Positions 6,193 through 12,507 of a stretch of DNA of 12,507 nucleotides are shown here, piece after piece. Position numbers and translations under genes: made by a program. The notes beneath the pieces are model-generated. The model was not told the origin of the DNA. It did not search any database and saw only the letters and a list, made by a program, of their open reading frames with translations. Within the stretch, counting starts at the first letter, position 1. The number at the start of each line of letters is the position of its first letter. The DNA comes from Burkholderiales bacterium UBA2463 (lineage in GTDB: Bacteria > Pseudomonadota > Gammaproteobacteria > Burkholderiales > Burkholderiaceae_A). The DNA is taken from the NCBI GenBank assembly GCA_002342295.1, contig DDPR01000018.1, forward strand, positions 10,216 to 22,722, read 5' to 3'.

Positions 6193-7631
6193 AGTCCGCG
6201 CTCAGAGATAAAGGTTTTGAGTGCCTGCAGGTCTGCGGGCATCCGCGTTACGCGCTGGGGAAGCGACTCCAATCCCTCTAGGCCTGAGGGTCGAGGGGCA
6301 GGATGGCCGAGCGCCTCCTCGATCGTCTCGCTGAACTTCGCAGGCAGAGCGGTCTCTAGGCAGACCATCGGGACATCTCTCTCGAGAAGGCCGCGGGCGA
6401 CCACCAGTCCATCGGCCGTATGTGGGTCGATGACTCGGTTGTAGCGCACGGCCACATCTCGAATAGCGAGCAGCCTCTGAGCGTGGTTGCTCGCACCGGA
6501 CTGCACACGAGACTGCTCTACCCTTGACCAGTGGGGGGCTGATGTCTTTAGCTCAAAGGAGCCTTGCTTCGCGAGCGTCTGCCAGAGCGCATCGAGCGCG
6601 ACGGAGTCTTCACCGACAACATCGAAGACATAACGCTCAAAGTTGGAGGCCTTAGAGATGTCCATGGACGGACTCGAGGTGAGGTGGGTCTCGTCCGCGG
6701 AACGGGGCCGGTAACACCCCGTTTTAAAGAACTCATCGAGAACTCTGTTCTCGTTGGTGGCCACCACAAGGTGAGCGACGGGAAGGCCCATGCGTTGGGC
6801 CATGTAGCCGGACAGGACATTTCCAAAGTTACCCGATGGAACGCTGAATGAGACCGCATCCCCGAGCCTCAGGTTGAACGCAGAAACCGCTTGAAAGTAC
6901 CCCGCAAAGTAGTAGACCACCTGAGCCGTGATGCGCGCCCAGTTGATGGAGTTCACCGTTCCAATGCGCCACTGGGCCTTGAAGGCCAGATCGGCCGACA
7001 CGGCCTTCACAAGGTCCTGGCAGACATCGAAGCTCCCCGGCACGGTTAAATTGTGGATTCGGGGTTCTTGGAGGGAGTACATCTGTGCGCGCTGAAAGGC
7101 ACTCATCCGCCCCTCTGGAGACAACATAAACACCGAGACAGACGGTTTGTCTCGCATCGCATACTCGGCCGCCCCGCCCGTGTCTCCTGAGGTCGCGCCC
7201 AGGATGTTGAGCGTCCTGCCCTGAGCAGAAAGGACATACTCAAACAACTCGCCCAGCATCTGCATGGCCAGGTCTTTAAAGGCGAGCGTGGGGCCGTTCG
7301 ACAACGAGAGAAGACCCAGGGGCGCGCCGCCCTCCACCCCCAAAACGTGAAGGGGGGTGATGCGGTGATCGCCAAACTTTTCGCTGGAATAGGCGCGCGC
7401 CGCGAGGGGCCTCAGCACGGAGACGCCCAGGTCATCGGCATAGAGCGCCATCACCTGCGCAGCGAGCTCGGGGTAAGGAAGCTGGGCCCACTCCTGAAGC
7501 TGCCCGGGCTTTAGCTGAGGAAGGTGCTCTGGAACGGCGAGACCCCCGTCGGGCGAGAGTCCCTCGAGCAGAATGTCGGTGAAAGATCCGAGCCGCGCCT
7601 CACTGCGCGTTGACCGATACGCGAGCGTCAT
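6189..7631 (-). CDS. thrC: Threonine synthase
   Basis: This PLP enzyme converts O-phosphohomoserine to threonine plus phosphate, the last step of threonine synthesis, in the cytoplasm. At 480 residues it belongs to the long class of threonine synthases found in proteobacteria. The N-terminus FTDILLEGLSPDGGLAVPE is typical. The PLP lysine is Lys119 in LAFKDLAMQ, and the phosphate-binding segment is GATSGDTGGAA (145-155). The ATG (7631-7629) overlaps the hom stop as ATGA, so translation is probably coupled to hom. No good independent ribosome site is seen. It is the last gene of the alaC-hom-thrC unit and ends interlocked with moaE. Homoserine kinase, which makes its substrate, is not next to it. 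Confidence 0.97.
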   Translation of the reverse strand: MTLAYRSTRSEARLGSFTDILLEGLSPDGGLAVPEHLPQLKPGQLQEWAQLPYPELAAQVMALYADDLGVSVLRPLAARAYSSEKFGDHRITPLHVLGVEGGAPLGLLSLSNGPTLAFKDLAMQMLGELFEYVLSAQGRTLNILGATSGDTGGAAEYAMRDKPSVSVFMLSPEGRMSAFQRAQMYSLQEPRIHNLTVPGSFDVCQDLVKAVSADLAFKAQWRIGTVNSINWARITAQVVYYFAGYFQAVSAFNLRLGDAVSFSVPSGNFGNVLSGYMAQRMGLPVAHLVVATNENRVLDEFFKTGCYRPRSADETHLTSSPSMDISKASNFERYVFDVVGEDSVALDALWQTLAKQGSFELKTSAPHWSRVEQSRVQSGASNHAQRLLAIRDVAVRYNRVIDPHTADGLVVARGLLERDVPMVCLETALPAKFSETIEEALGHPAPRPSGLEGLESLPQRVTRMPADLQALKTFISERGL

Positions 7632-8956
7632 TGAAAAGACTCGACTCGAAGTACCGTGCAGTCCGACACCACGCTCGGAAGCGCAGACAGCTGGGCCACG
7701 GCCAGTCGAATCTGACGCTCAATGCATGGGTGAGTAATGAGGATGACTTCCGTCTGCCCCTCGCCCCCTCCACCGGGGTGTTGAATGAATGCATCAATCG
7801 AGATGCCACTGTCAGCAACGCGCCGGGTAATGTCGGCAAGTACGCCTGGCTCATCCTTCACACCAAGTCGCAGGTAGAAGCCCGACTCGATCTCCGCAAT
7901 GGGCAGCACGGGGAGGTCTTGCTTGGCGGAGGCCGCAACGCCGAGGTAGGGCACTCGAGCCTCAGGTGCCGCCTCGAGCAACCGGGCCAGGTCGATGAGA
8001 TCTGCCACCACCGCGCTGGCTGTCGGCATTGCGCCGGCACCCTTCCCGTAGTAGAGCGTGTGTCCCACTGCGTCCCCAAGAACATGGACCGCATTCATGG
8101 CCCCCTCGACGCTAGCCATGAGGACATCCTCTGGAACAAGGGTTGGATGAACACGAAGTTCAATGCCGCCAGGCTTTCGCTTGGTGATGCCGAGTAGCTT
8201 GATTCGATAGCCCATCTGCTCTGCGTACGAAATATCTCGGGACGACAGCTTTGTGATGCCCTCAATGTGAGCCTGATCGAAATGCACTGCCGTGCCGAAG
8301 GCGATGGCCGAGAGCAGGGAGATCTTGTGCGCAGCATCCACCCCCTCCACGTCAAAGGTAGGATCGGCCTCGGCATAGCCGAGTCGTTGTGCCTCCGCAA
8401 GCACCTCAGAAAAGGCCAGTCCCTTCTCCCGCATCTCGGTGAGAATGAAATTGGTCGTGCCATTGATGATTCCAGTCACCGACTGAATGCGATTTGCGGC
8501 AAGGCCCTCCCGAAGGGCTTTAATAATCGGAATGCCACCGGCAACCGCTGCCTCAAATCCGATAAATGTGCCGCGCGAGTGGGCGTGCCCAAAAATTTCG
8601 TTCGCATGCTTGGCAAGCAAGGCCTTGTTGGCCGTCACAATATGACGGCCCGCATCAATGGCCGCGAGCATGAGTGTTTTGGCAAAGCCGTCGCCACCGA
8701 TGAGTTCTACGACCACATCAATGTCATTGCGCGTTGCCAGAGCCATGGCATCGGGCTCCACAGGAGTCAGCCCCTTGGTGAGCTCCGCCACCCGTCCCAG
8801 ATCCTTATCCGAGACGGCCACCACCTCGATGGGACGAGAGGCCCTGCGGGCGATCTCGTTGCGATTACGAAGAAGAAGTTCGTAAGTTCCCGCGCCGACG
8901 GTGCCAAGCCCGGCCAGCCCCACTCGAAGGGGTCGTTGAGTGGAAGCCTCACTCAT
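7628..8956 (-). CDS. hom: Homoserine dehydrogenase with C-terminal ACT domain
   Basis: This enzyme reduces aspartate semialdehyde to homoserine with NAD(P)H, the branch point toward threonine and methionine. The 442-residue product is a monofunctional enzyme without an aspartokinase domain. The Rossmann nucleotide site is GLAGLGTVGAGTY (13-25). The catalytic domain contains AAVAGGIPIIKALR (136-149) and TGIINGTTNFIL (161-172). Asp207 and Lys211 in GVDAAHK correspond by spacing to the catalytic Asp219 and Lys223 of yeast enzyme. A C-terminal ACT domain (about 360-442, starting YLRLGVKDEPGVLADI) is the usual site of threonine feedback inhibition. The start ATG overlaps the alaC stop in ATGA and the stop overlaps the thrC start in the same way, so the three genes form one translationally coupled operon. 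Confidence 0.98.
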   Translation of the reverse strand: MSEASTQRPLRVGLAGLGTVGAGTYELLLRNRNEIARRASRPIEVVAVSDKDLGRVAELTKGLTPVEPDAMALATRNDIDVVVELIGGDGFAKTLMLAAIDAGRHIVTANKALLAKHANEIFGHAHSRGTFIGFEAAVAGGIPIIKALREGLAANRIQSVTGIINGTTNFILTEMREKGLAFSEVLAEAQRLGYAEADPTFDVEGVDAAHKISLLSAIAFGTAVHFDQAHIEGITKLSSRDISYAEQMGYRIKLLGITKRKPGGIELRVHPTLVPEDVLMASVEGAMNAVHVLGDAVGHTLYYGKGAGAMPTASAVVADLIDLARLLEAAPEARVPYLGVAASAKQDLPVLPIAEIESGFYLRLGVKDEPGVLADITRRVADSGISIDAFIQHPGGGGEGQTEVILITHPCIERQIRLAVAQLSALPSVVSDCTVLRVESFQ

Positions 8957-10173
8957 GCGGCATGGTCGCCTTCGCTGTCAAGGGGTACGCGAATGAGACC
9001 GTCTCTGCGAAACATTTCCTTGATGCCGCGGACCGCCTGACGAATACGCTGTTCGTTCTCGATGAGAGCGAATCGGACGTGACCATCCCCGTAGTCACCA
9101 AAGCCGATGCCCGGGGAGACCGCCACTTTGGCCTCAAGAAGAAGTTTCTTCGCGAACTCAAGAGAGCCCTGTGCGCGATAGGGCTCCGGGATCTTGGCCC
9201 AGATATACATCGATGCTTTTGGGATATCGACAGGCCAGCCAGCCTCGATGAGACCCCGCGCGAGCACATCCCGACGACTCTGGTAATGGCGCCGGACCTC
9301 CTCAACGCAATCTTGTGGACCCTCTAGGGCAATGACCGATGCCACCTGAATGGGCGTGAAGGTTCCGTAGTCGTGATAGCTCTTGATGCGAGCGAGGGCA
9401 TTGACCAGCTCGGCATTGCCCACCATGAAGCCCACCCGCCAGCCCGCCATGTTGTAACTCTTTGAGAGGGTAAAAAACTCCACGGCCACATCTCGGGCGC
9501 CAGCCACCTCCATGATGCTGGGCGCACGATAGCCATCGAACGTGATGTCAGCGTAGGCCAGATCGTGAACAACAAGGATGTCGTGCTCGCGAGCCAGCGC
9601 AACGACGCGCTCAAAAAACCCAGGGTCTACACATCGGGCTGTCGGGTTGCTCGGAAACCCCAGGATCATCATCTTTGGCTTGGGGATGGACTCTCGTATG
9701 GCCCTCTGGAGCTCCTCGAAGAAATCTACGTCATCGGTCATGCGCACCGAGCGGATGTCCGCGCCGGCGATGATGGCGCCGTAGATGTGGATCGGATAGG
9801 AGGGATTTGGCACCAGGACCGTGTCACCCTTGTCGAGGGTGGCGAGCATCAGGTGCGCAAGCCCCTCTTTCGAGCCGATGGTGACAATGGCCTCCGTATC
9901 GGGGTTCAGATCGATGCCGTAACGAGTGCGGTACCAAGTGGCGATCGCCTTTCGAAGACGGGGGATGCCTTTGGAGACTGAGTATCCGTGGGTGTGCTCT
10001 TTCTGGGCGACTTCCACGAGTTTCTCGACAATGTGGGGGGGCGTGGGGCCGTCCGGGTTGCCCATGCTCATGTCGATGATGTCTTCACCCCGACGCCGCG
10101 CGGCCATTTTCAGCTCTGTCGTGATGTTGAACACGTACGGCGGGAGGCGCTGAATTCGGGGAAAAGGCTTCAT
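8953..10173 (-). CDS. alaC: Alanine transaminase AlaC-like, class I/II PLP aminotransferase
   Basis: This is very close to E. coli AlaC (YfdZ), a glutamate-pyruvate aminotransferase that makes alanine. Conserved stretches include RLPPYVFNITTELKMAARR, SMGNPDGPTPPHIVEKL, TIGSKEGLAHLMLATL, VPNPSYPIHIYGA, the PLP lysine in TLSKSYNMAGWRVGFM, and HVRFALIENEQRIRQA near the end. The ATG at 10173 (406 residues) is chosen because the product then begins MKPFPRIQRLPPYVF, matching where I recall homologues beginning, and it leaves a 91-bp divergent gap. It has no purine-rich ribosome site, however. An in-frame ATG at 10239 (or TTG at 10242), with GGAGG upstream, would add 22-23 unremarkable residues and leave only about 25 bp to the divergent gene. 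It is first in the alaC-hom-thrC operon, overlapping hom by ATGA. Alternative substrates (other 2-oxo acids) cannot be excluded. Confidence 0.93.
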   Translation of the reverse strand: MKPFPRIQRLPPYVFNITTELKMAARRRGEDIIDMSMGNPDGPTPPHIVEKLVEVAQKEHTHGYSVSKGIPRLRKAIATWYRTRYGIDLNPDTEAIVTIGSKEGLAHLMLATLDKGDTVLVPNPSYPIHIYGAIIAGADIRSVRMTDDVDFFEELQRAIRESIPKPKMMILGFPSNPTARCVDPGFFERVVALAREHDILVVHDLAYADITFDGYRAPSIMEVAGARDVAVEFFTLSKSYNMAGWRVGFMVGNAELVNALARIKSYHDYGTFTPIQVASVIALEGPQDCVEEVRRHYQSRRDVLARGLIEAGWPVDIPKASMYIWAKIPEPYRAQGSLEFAKKLLLEAKVAVSPGIGFGDYGDGHVRFALIENEQRIRQAVRGIKEMFRRDGLIRVPLDSEGDHAA

Positions 10174-10264
10174 GGAGGGGGTGTAAGGCGTGGAGAAAAC
10201 CTCTAGTTTAGCCTCGGCTGAGCGCGGCGAAAAAGTCATCAAAACCTGCTAGCCTCCGACGTCA

Positions 10265-10684
10265 ATGGCATCACTTCTCCAGCCTGACCTCGTCGCAAGC
10301 CACGCCAGCATCACCGCCTACGAGCCGGGTCGCATTGACATCTCCGGCACCCCGTTCCTCTCCTCGGTCATCGTCAGCCCAGGCGCGGGTGCTGAGGCTT
10401 GGCATGTCCAGACCTTCGAGGACCTCAGGGCCGAGGACCTCAGCGCCTTGCGCCGATTCCGACCCGAACTCGTTCTGCTCGGAACGGGTCGCCGGCACCA
10501 CATGCTTTCTGCGCGTCTGGCTGCCGGACTCTGCAGTCTTGGGCCCCAAGCAGAGCCCCCGGTTGGCGTGGAGTCCATGGATACCGCCGCCGCCTGCAGA
10601 ACCTTCAACCTTCTCGCATCAGAGGGTCGCCGAGTGGTTGCGGCTCTCATTGTGCAGCCCCCCACCTCTTCCCCAAAGCCCTAA
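10265..10684 (+). CDS. Mth938-like domain protein (DUF498 / NDUFAF3-related)
   Basis: The product is a 139-residue cytoplasmic protein of the Mth938-like family, related to the mitochondrial complex I assembly factor NDUFAF3. The bacterial role is not established. Family features are the central FRPELVLLGTGRRH segment (about 60-73), the conserved GVESMDTAAACRTFNLLASEGRRVVAALI stretch near the C-terminus (given here as the markers GVESMDT, ACRTFN and EGRRV), and ITAYEPGRIDI near the N-terminus. No signal peptide or membrane helix is seen. The ATG at 10265 has no clear ribosome site but fits the family N-terminus; no better start lies nearby. phoH follows after 13 bases, so the two are likely co-transcribed. 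In Burkholderiales I recall this gene sitting close to a peroxiredoxin gene and phoH; the peroxiredoxin is absent here. Confidence 0.85.
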   Translation: MASLLQPDLVASHASITAYEPGRIDISGTPFLSSVIVSPGAGAEAWHVQTFEDLRAEDLSALRRFRPELVLLGTGRRHHMLSARLAAGLCSLGPQAEPPVGVESMDTAAACRTFNLLASEGRRVVAALIVQPPTSSPKP

Positions 10685-10697
10685 CAGGACCCTTCAC

Positions 10698-12365
10698 ATG
10701 CCGCTTCCCAAGGCCCCCACGAAGCCCGCTGCCATGCTCAACCTAGAGGATGCCGTCATCGCTAAGACGACTCAGAGAAAGAGCAAGAAGCCCAGTCTCG
10801 AGGTCGTGCCCTCGAAGTCGGAGCAGGCCCGTCCTCGGCCTCCCTCTGGACCGCTCGGGCGAACCCCTCCTGCCGTTCCATCCCGTCACCCCACAAAGGC
10901 GCCCGATCTGACTGCCGGACGCGTTCGAGCCCTCCCTGAGAACAAGCAACGCAAGCGCGACAAGCCCAACGGGCTCACCAAGCTCTTTGTGCTGGACACG
11001 AATGTCTTGATGCACGATCCCACCAGCCTGTTCCGCTTTGAGGAACATGACGTCTATCTGCCCATGACGACCCTCGAAGAGCTGGATGGGCACAAGAAGG
11101 GCACGTCAGAGGTGGCCCGGAATGTTCGGCAAGTGTCTCGCGGCCTCGATTCCCTCATCGAAGCCATGTCTCCCGAGCATCGAAGCCGCCTCAGCGAGGG
11201 TGTCCCTCTCGATGCACTCGGTCACTCCGACGCGTCAGGCCGCCTCTTTTTTCAGACCGATCTGCTGGCGTTGGAGCCCCTGCCCGGCCTCACGCCGGGT
11301 AAGCCTGACAATCTCATCCTCGGGGTCGTCCGCGCCCTCAAGGCCCGCGAGCCCGAGCGTGAGGTCGTACTCGTCTCAAAAGACATCAATATCCGCATCA
11401 AGGCCCACGCGCTTGGCCTGCCTGCCGAGGACTACTTTAATGATCAGGTCATCGATGACGCAGACCTGCTCTACACGGGAAGCTTGTGCCTCCCGGAAGA
11501 CTTCTGGGACACCCACGGAAAAAACATGGAGTCGTGGCAACAGGGCGGCACCACCTTTTATCGCGTCACGGGCCCAATGTGCCCCGCCTTTCATCTGAAT
11601 CAATTCGTCTACGACGAGGGCATCAAACCGCTCTCAGCCGTGATTCAGGACATCACCGGCAACACCGCGGTCATGAGGGTTCTGCGTGACTTCACCCACA
11701 TGAAAAACGCGGTCTGGGGCATCACGGCTCGTAATCGAGAGCAAAACTTCGCTCTCAATCTTCTGATGAACCCAGAGGTGGACTTCGTCACCCTGCTCGG
11801 CCAGGCTGGTACGGGCAAGACCCTGCTGGCACTCGCGGCTGCATTGGCTCAGACCCTTGAGAGCAAGATCTACAGCGAAATTATCGTCACACGAGCAACC
11901 GTCCCCATCGGGGATGAAATTGGATTCCTGCCGGGAACGGAGGAGGAAAAAATGCAGCCGTGGATGGGTGCTTTGGAAGACAACATGGAAGTCCTCAACC
12001 GCGGCATGGAGTCGGGTGGAGACTGGGGCCGAAGCGCTGCGGCCGACCTTATTCGCAGCCGTATCAAGGTGAAGTCGATGAGCTTTATGCGAGGCCGAAC
12101 CTTCATTAACAAATTCCTCATCATTGATGAGGCCCAGAACCTCACGCCCAAACAGATGAAGGCTCTCATCACTCGCGCGGGTCCGGGAACGAAGGTGGTC
12201 TGCATGGGCAACATTGCGCAGATCGATTCACCCTACCTCACCGAGGGCTCCTCAGGCCTGACCTACACCGTCGACCGATTCAAGGGTTGGGCTCACGGTG
12301 GCCATGTCACGCTTCAGCGCGGCGAGCGCTCGAGGCTTGCAGACTTCGCCAGTGACAGCCTGTAA
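10698..12365 (+). CDS. PIN domain-PhoH family ATPase (PhoH2-like)
   Basis: A 555-residue fusion of an N-terminal PIN nuclease-type domain and a C-terminal PhoH ATPase. Studied PhoH2 proteins of this layout act as RNA unwinding and cleaving enzymes; that role is inferred here. Residues 1-95 are a low-complexity linker rich in Pro, Lys, Arg and Ser. The PIN domain (about 96-260) keeps acidic residues expected for metal binding: Asp100 in FVLDTNVLMHD, Glu128/Asp130 in LEELDGHKK, and Asp229 in VSKDINIRIKA. The PhoH domain (about 345-555) has Walker A GQAGTGKT (368-375), Walker B FLIIDEAQ (473-480) and a C-terminal arginine-rich RGERSRLADF. The ATG at 10698 has AGGA eight bases upstream; the frame is open further upstream but overlaps the preceding gene out of frame. 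It is convergent with the tRNA-Glu gene, with no intrinsic terminator obvious between them. Confidence 0.93.
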   Translation: MPLPKAPTKPAAMLNLEDAVIAKTTQRKSKKPSLEVVPSKSEQARPRPPSGPLGRTPPAVPSRHPTKAPDLTAGRVRALPENKQRKRDKPNGLTKLFVLDTNVLMHDPTSLFRFEEHDVYLPMTTLEELDGHKKGTSEVARNVRQVSRGLDSLIEAMSPEHRSRLSEGVPLDALGHSDASGRLFFQTDLLALEPLPGLTPGKPDNLILGVVRALKAREPEREVVLVSKDINIRIKAHALGLPAEDYFNDQVIDDADLLYTGSLCLPEDFWDTHGKNMESWQQGGTTFYRVTGPMCPAFHLNQFVYDEGIKPLSAVIQDITGNTAVMRVLRDFTHMKNAVWGITARNREQNFALNLLMNPEVDFVTLLGQAGTGKTLLALAAALAQTLESKIYSEIIVTRATVPIGDEIGFLPGTEEEKMQPWMGALEDNMEVLNRGMESGGDWGRSAAADLIRSRIKVKSMSFMRGRTFINKFLIIDEAQNLTPKQMKALITRAGPGTKVVCMGNIAQIDSPYLTEGSSGLTYTVDRFKGWAHGGHVTLQRGERSRLADFASDSL

Positions 12366-12438
12366 CGCACCCTAACGAGTCTTCAGAGGAAAGGATTCGG
12401 CCTTCTCACACTAACGCCTCGTTCCGATAGCGACTGGC

Positions 12439-12507
12439 TGGCGTCCCCTAGGGGATTCGAACCCCTGTACTCACCGTGAAAGGGTGATGTCCTAGGCCTC
12501 TAGACGA
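12439..12507 (-). tRNA. tRNA-Glu, anticodon TTC, 5' end cut by window edge
   Basis: Read on the minus strand, the sequence gives a tRNA-Glu with encoded CCA (12441-12439). The T arm is AGGGG-TTCGAAT-CCCCT, the anticodon stem TCACC pairs with GGTGA around the loop CTTTCAC, and the anticodon is TTC (plus bases 12478-12480). The D arm contains CGTCTAGAGG. The window supplies 69 of an expected 76 bases; the first seven, the 5' strand of the acceptor stem, lie beyond 12507. Agreement with E. coli tRNA-Glu is close throughout. It decodes GAA and GAG, and glutamyl-tRNA is also the precursor of tetrapyrroles in most proteobacteria. Confidence 0.96.

Noticed and set aside
8267..9040. 257-codon open frame on the plus strand opposite hom
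   Set aside because: Antisense shadow of the conserved homoserine dehydrogenase frame, with no family resemblance.
10335..10697. Upstream extension of the phoH frame
   Set aside because: It overlaps the Mth938-like gene out of frame and would add about 120 residues unlike any PIN-PhoH protein; the ATG at 10698 has a proper ribosome site.
12374..12423. Possible terminator between phoH and tRNA-Glu (AACGAG at 12374-12379 paired with CTCGTT at 12418-12423, inner AAGG/CCTT)
   Set aside because: The arms are 38 bases apart, the inner stem is only four pairs, and no T-run follows on either strand, so it does not qualify as an intrinsic terminator.
1..12507. Mobile elements, CRISPR arrays, toxin-antitoxin or defence systems
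   Set aside because: No direct-repeat arrays, transposase or integrase motifs, or defence-gene signatures were seen; all long frames are accounted for by housekeeping genes.

Overview
The window is ordinary chromosomal housekeeping DNA from a betaproteobacterium, most likely of the order Burkholderiales. The evidence is the moderately high GC content, the close protein-level match of the aminotransferase and ClpB to proteobacterial forms, and the neighbourhood alaC-hom-thrC / moeA-moaD-moaE / clpB / ilvB, which I recall (not searched) as typical of that order. I see no prophage, insertion sequence, CRISPR array, toxin-antitoxin pair or biosynthetic cluster, and nothing that looks like an undescribed system. 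Genes are packed tightly: three 4-bp overlaps or abutting junctions within operons and two convergent pairs whose stop codons interlock.

Layout. 1-865 (minus) is the N-terminal half of acetolactate synthase large subunit (ilvB), cut by the window edge. A divergent 192-bp gap leads to an RDD-family membrane protein at 1058-1507 (plus). Its stop interlocks with the stop of clpB (1504-4107, minus), the disaggregase, which has a plausible heat-shock (sigma-32) promoter. Divergent from clpB is a molybdenum cofactor operon, moeA-moaD-moaE (4261-6192, plus). moaE meets thrC tail to tail with another interlocked stop pair. On the minus strand alaC-hom-thrC (10173 down to 6189) is an ATGA-overlapped amino-acid operon. 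Divergent from alaC is a two-gene unit, an Mth938-like protein plus a PIN-PhoH ATPase (10265-12365, plus). The window ends in a tRNA-Glu(TTC) gene on the minus strand, lacking its first seven bases.

How the genes work together. Homoserine dehydrogenase and threonine synthase supply two of the steps from aspartate semialdehyde to threonine; homoserine kinase (thrB), needed between them, is not here. AlaC makes alanine from pyruvate and glutamate. Acetolactate synthase starts branched-chain amino acid synthesis from pyruvate, or from pyruvate and the threonine-derived 2-oxobutyrate, so three of the amino-acid units are metabolically linked. MoaD and MoaE form molybdopterin synthase, and MoeA inserts molybdate at the end of the same pathway; earlier-step genes (moaA, moaC, mog) lie elsewhere. 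ClpB and PhoH are stress-related ATPases.

The points most worth a second look are architectural. They are the two CTAG-interlocked convergent gene pairs, the apparent inversion of the moeA-moaD-moaE block relative to the order I remember in relatives, the probable loss of the internal ClpB start codon, and regulatory elements embedded in neighbouring genes.
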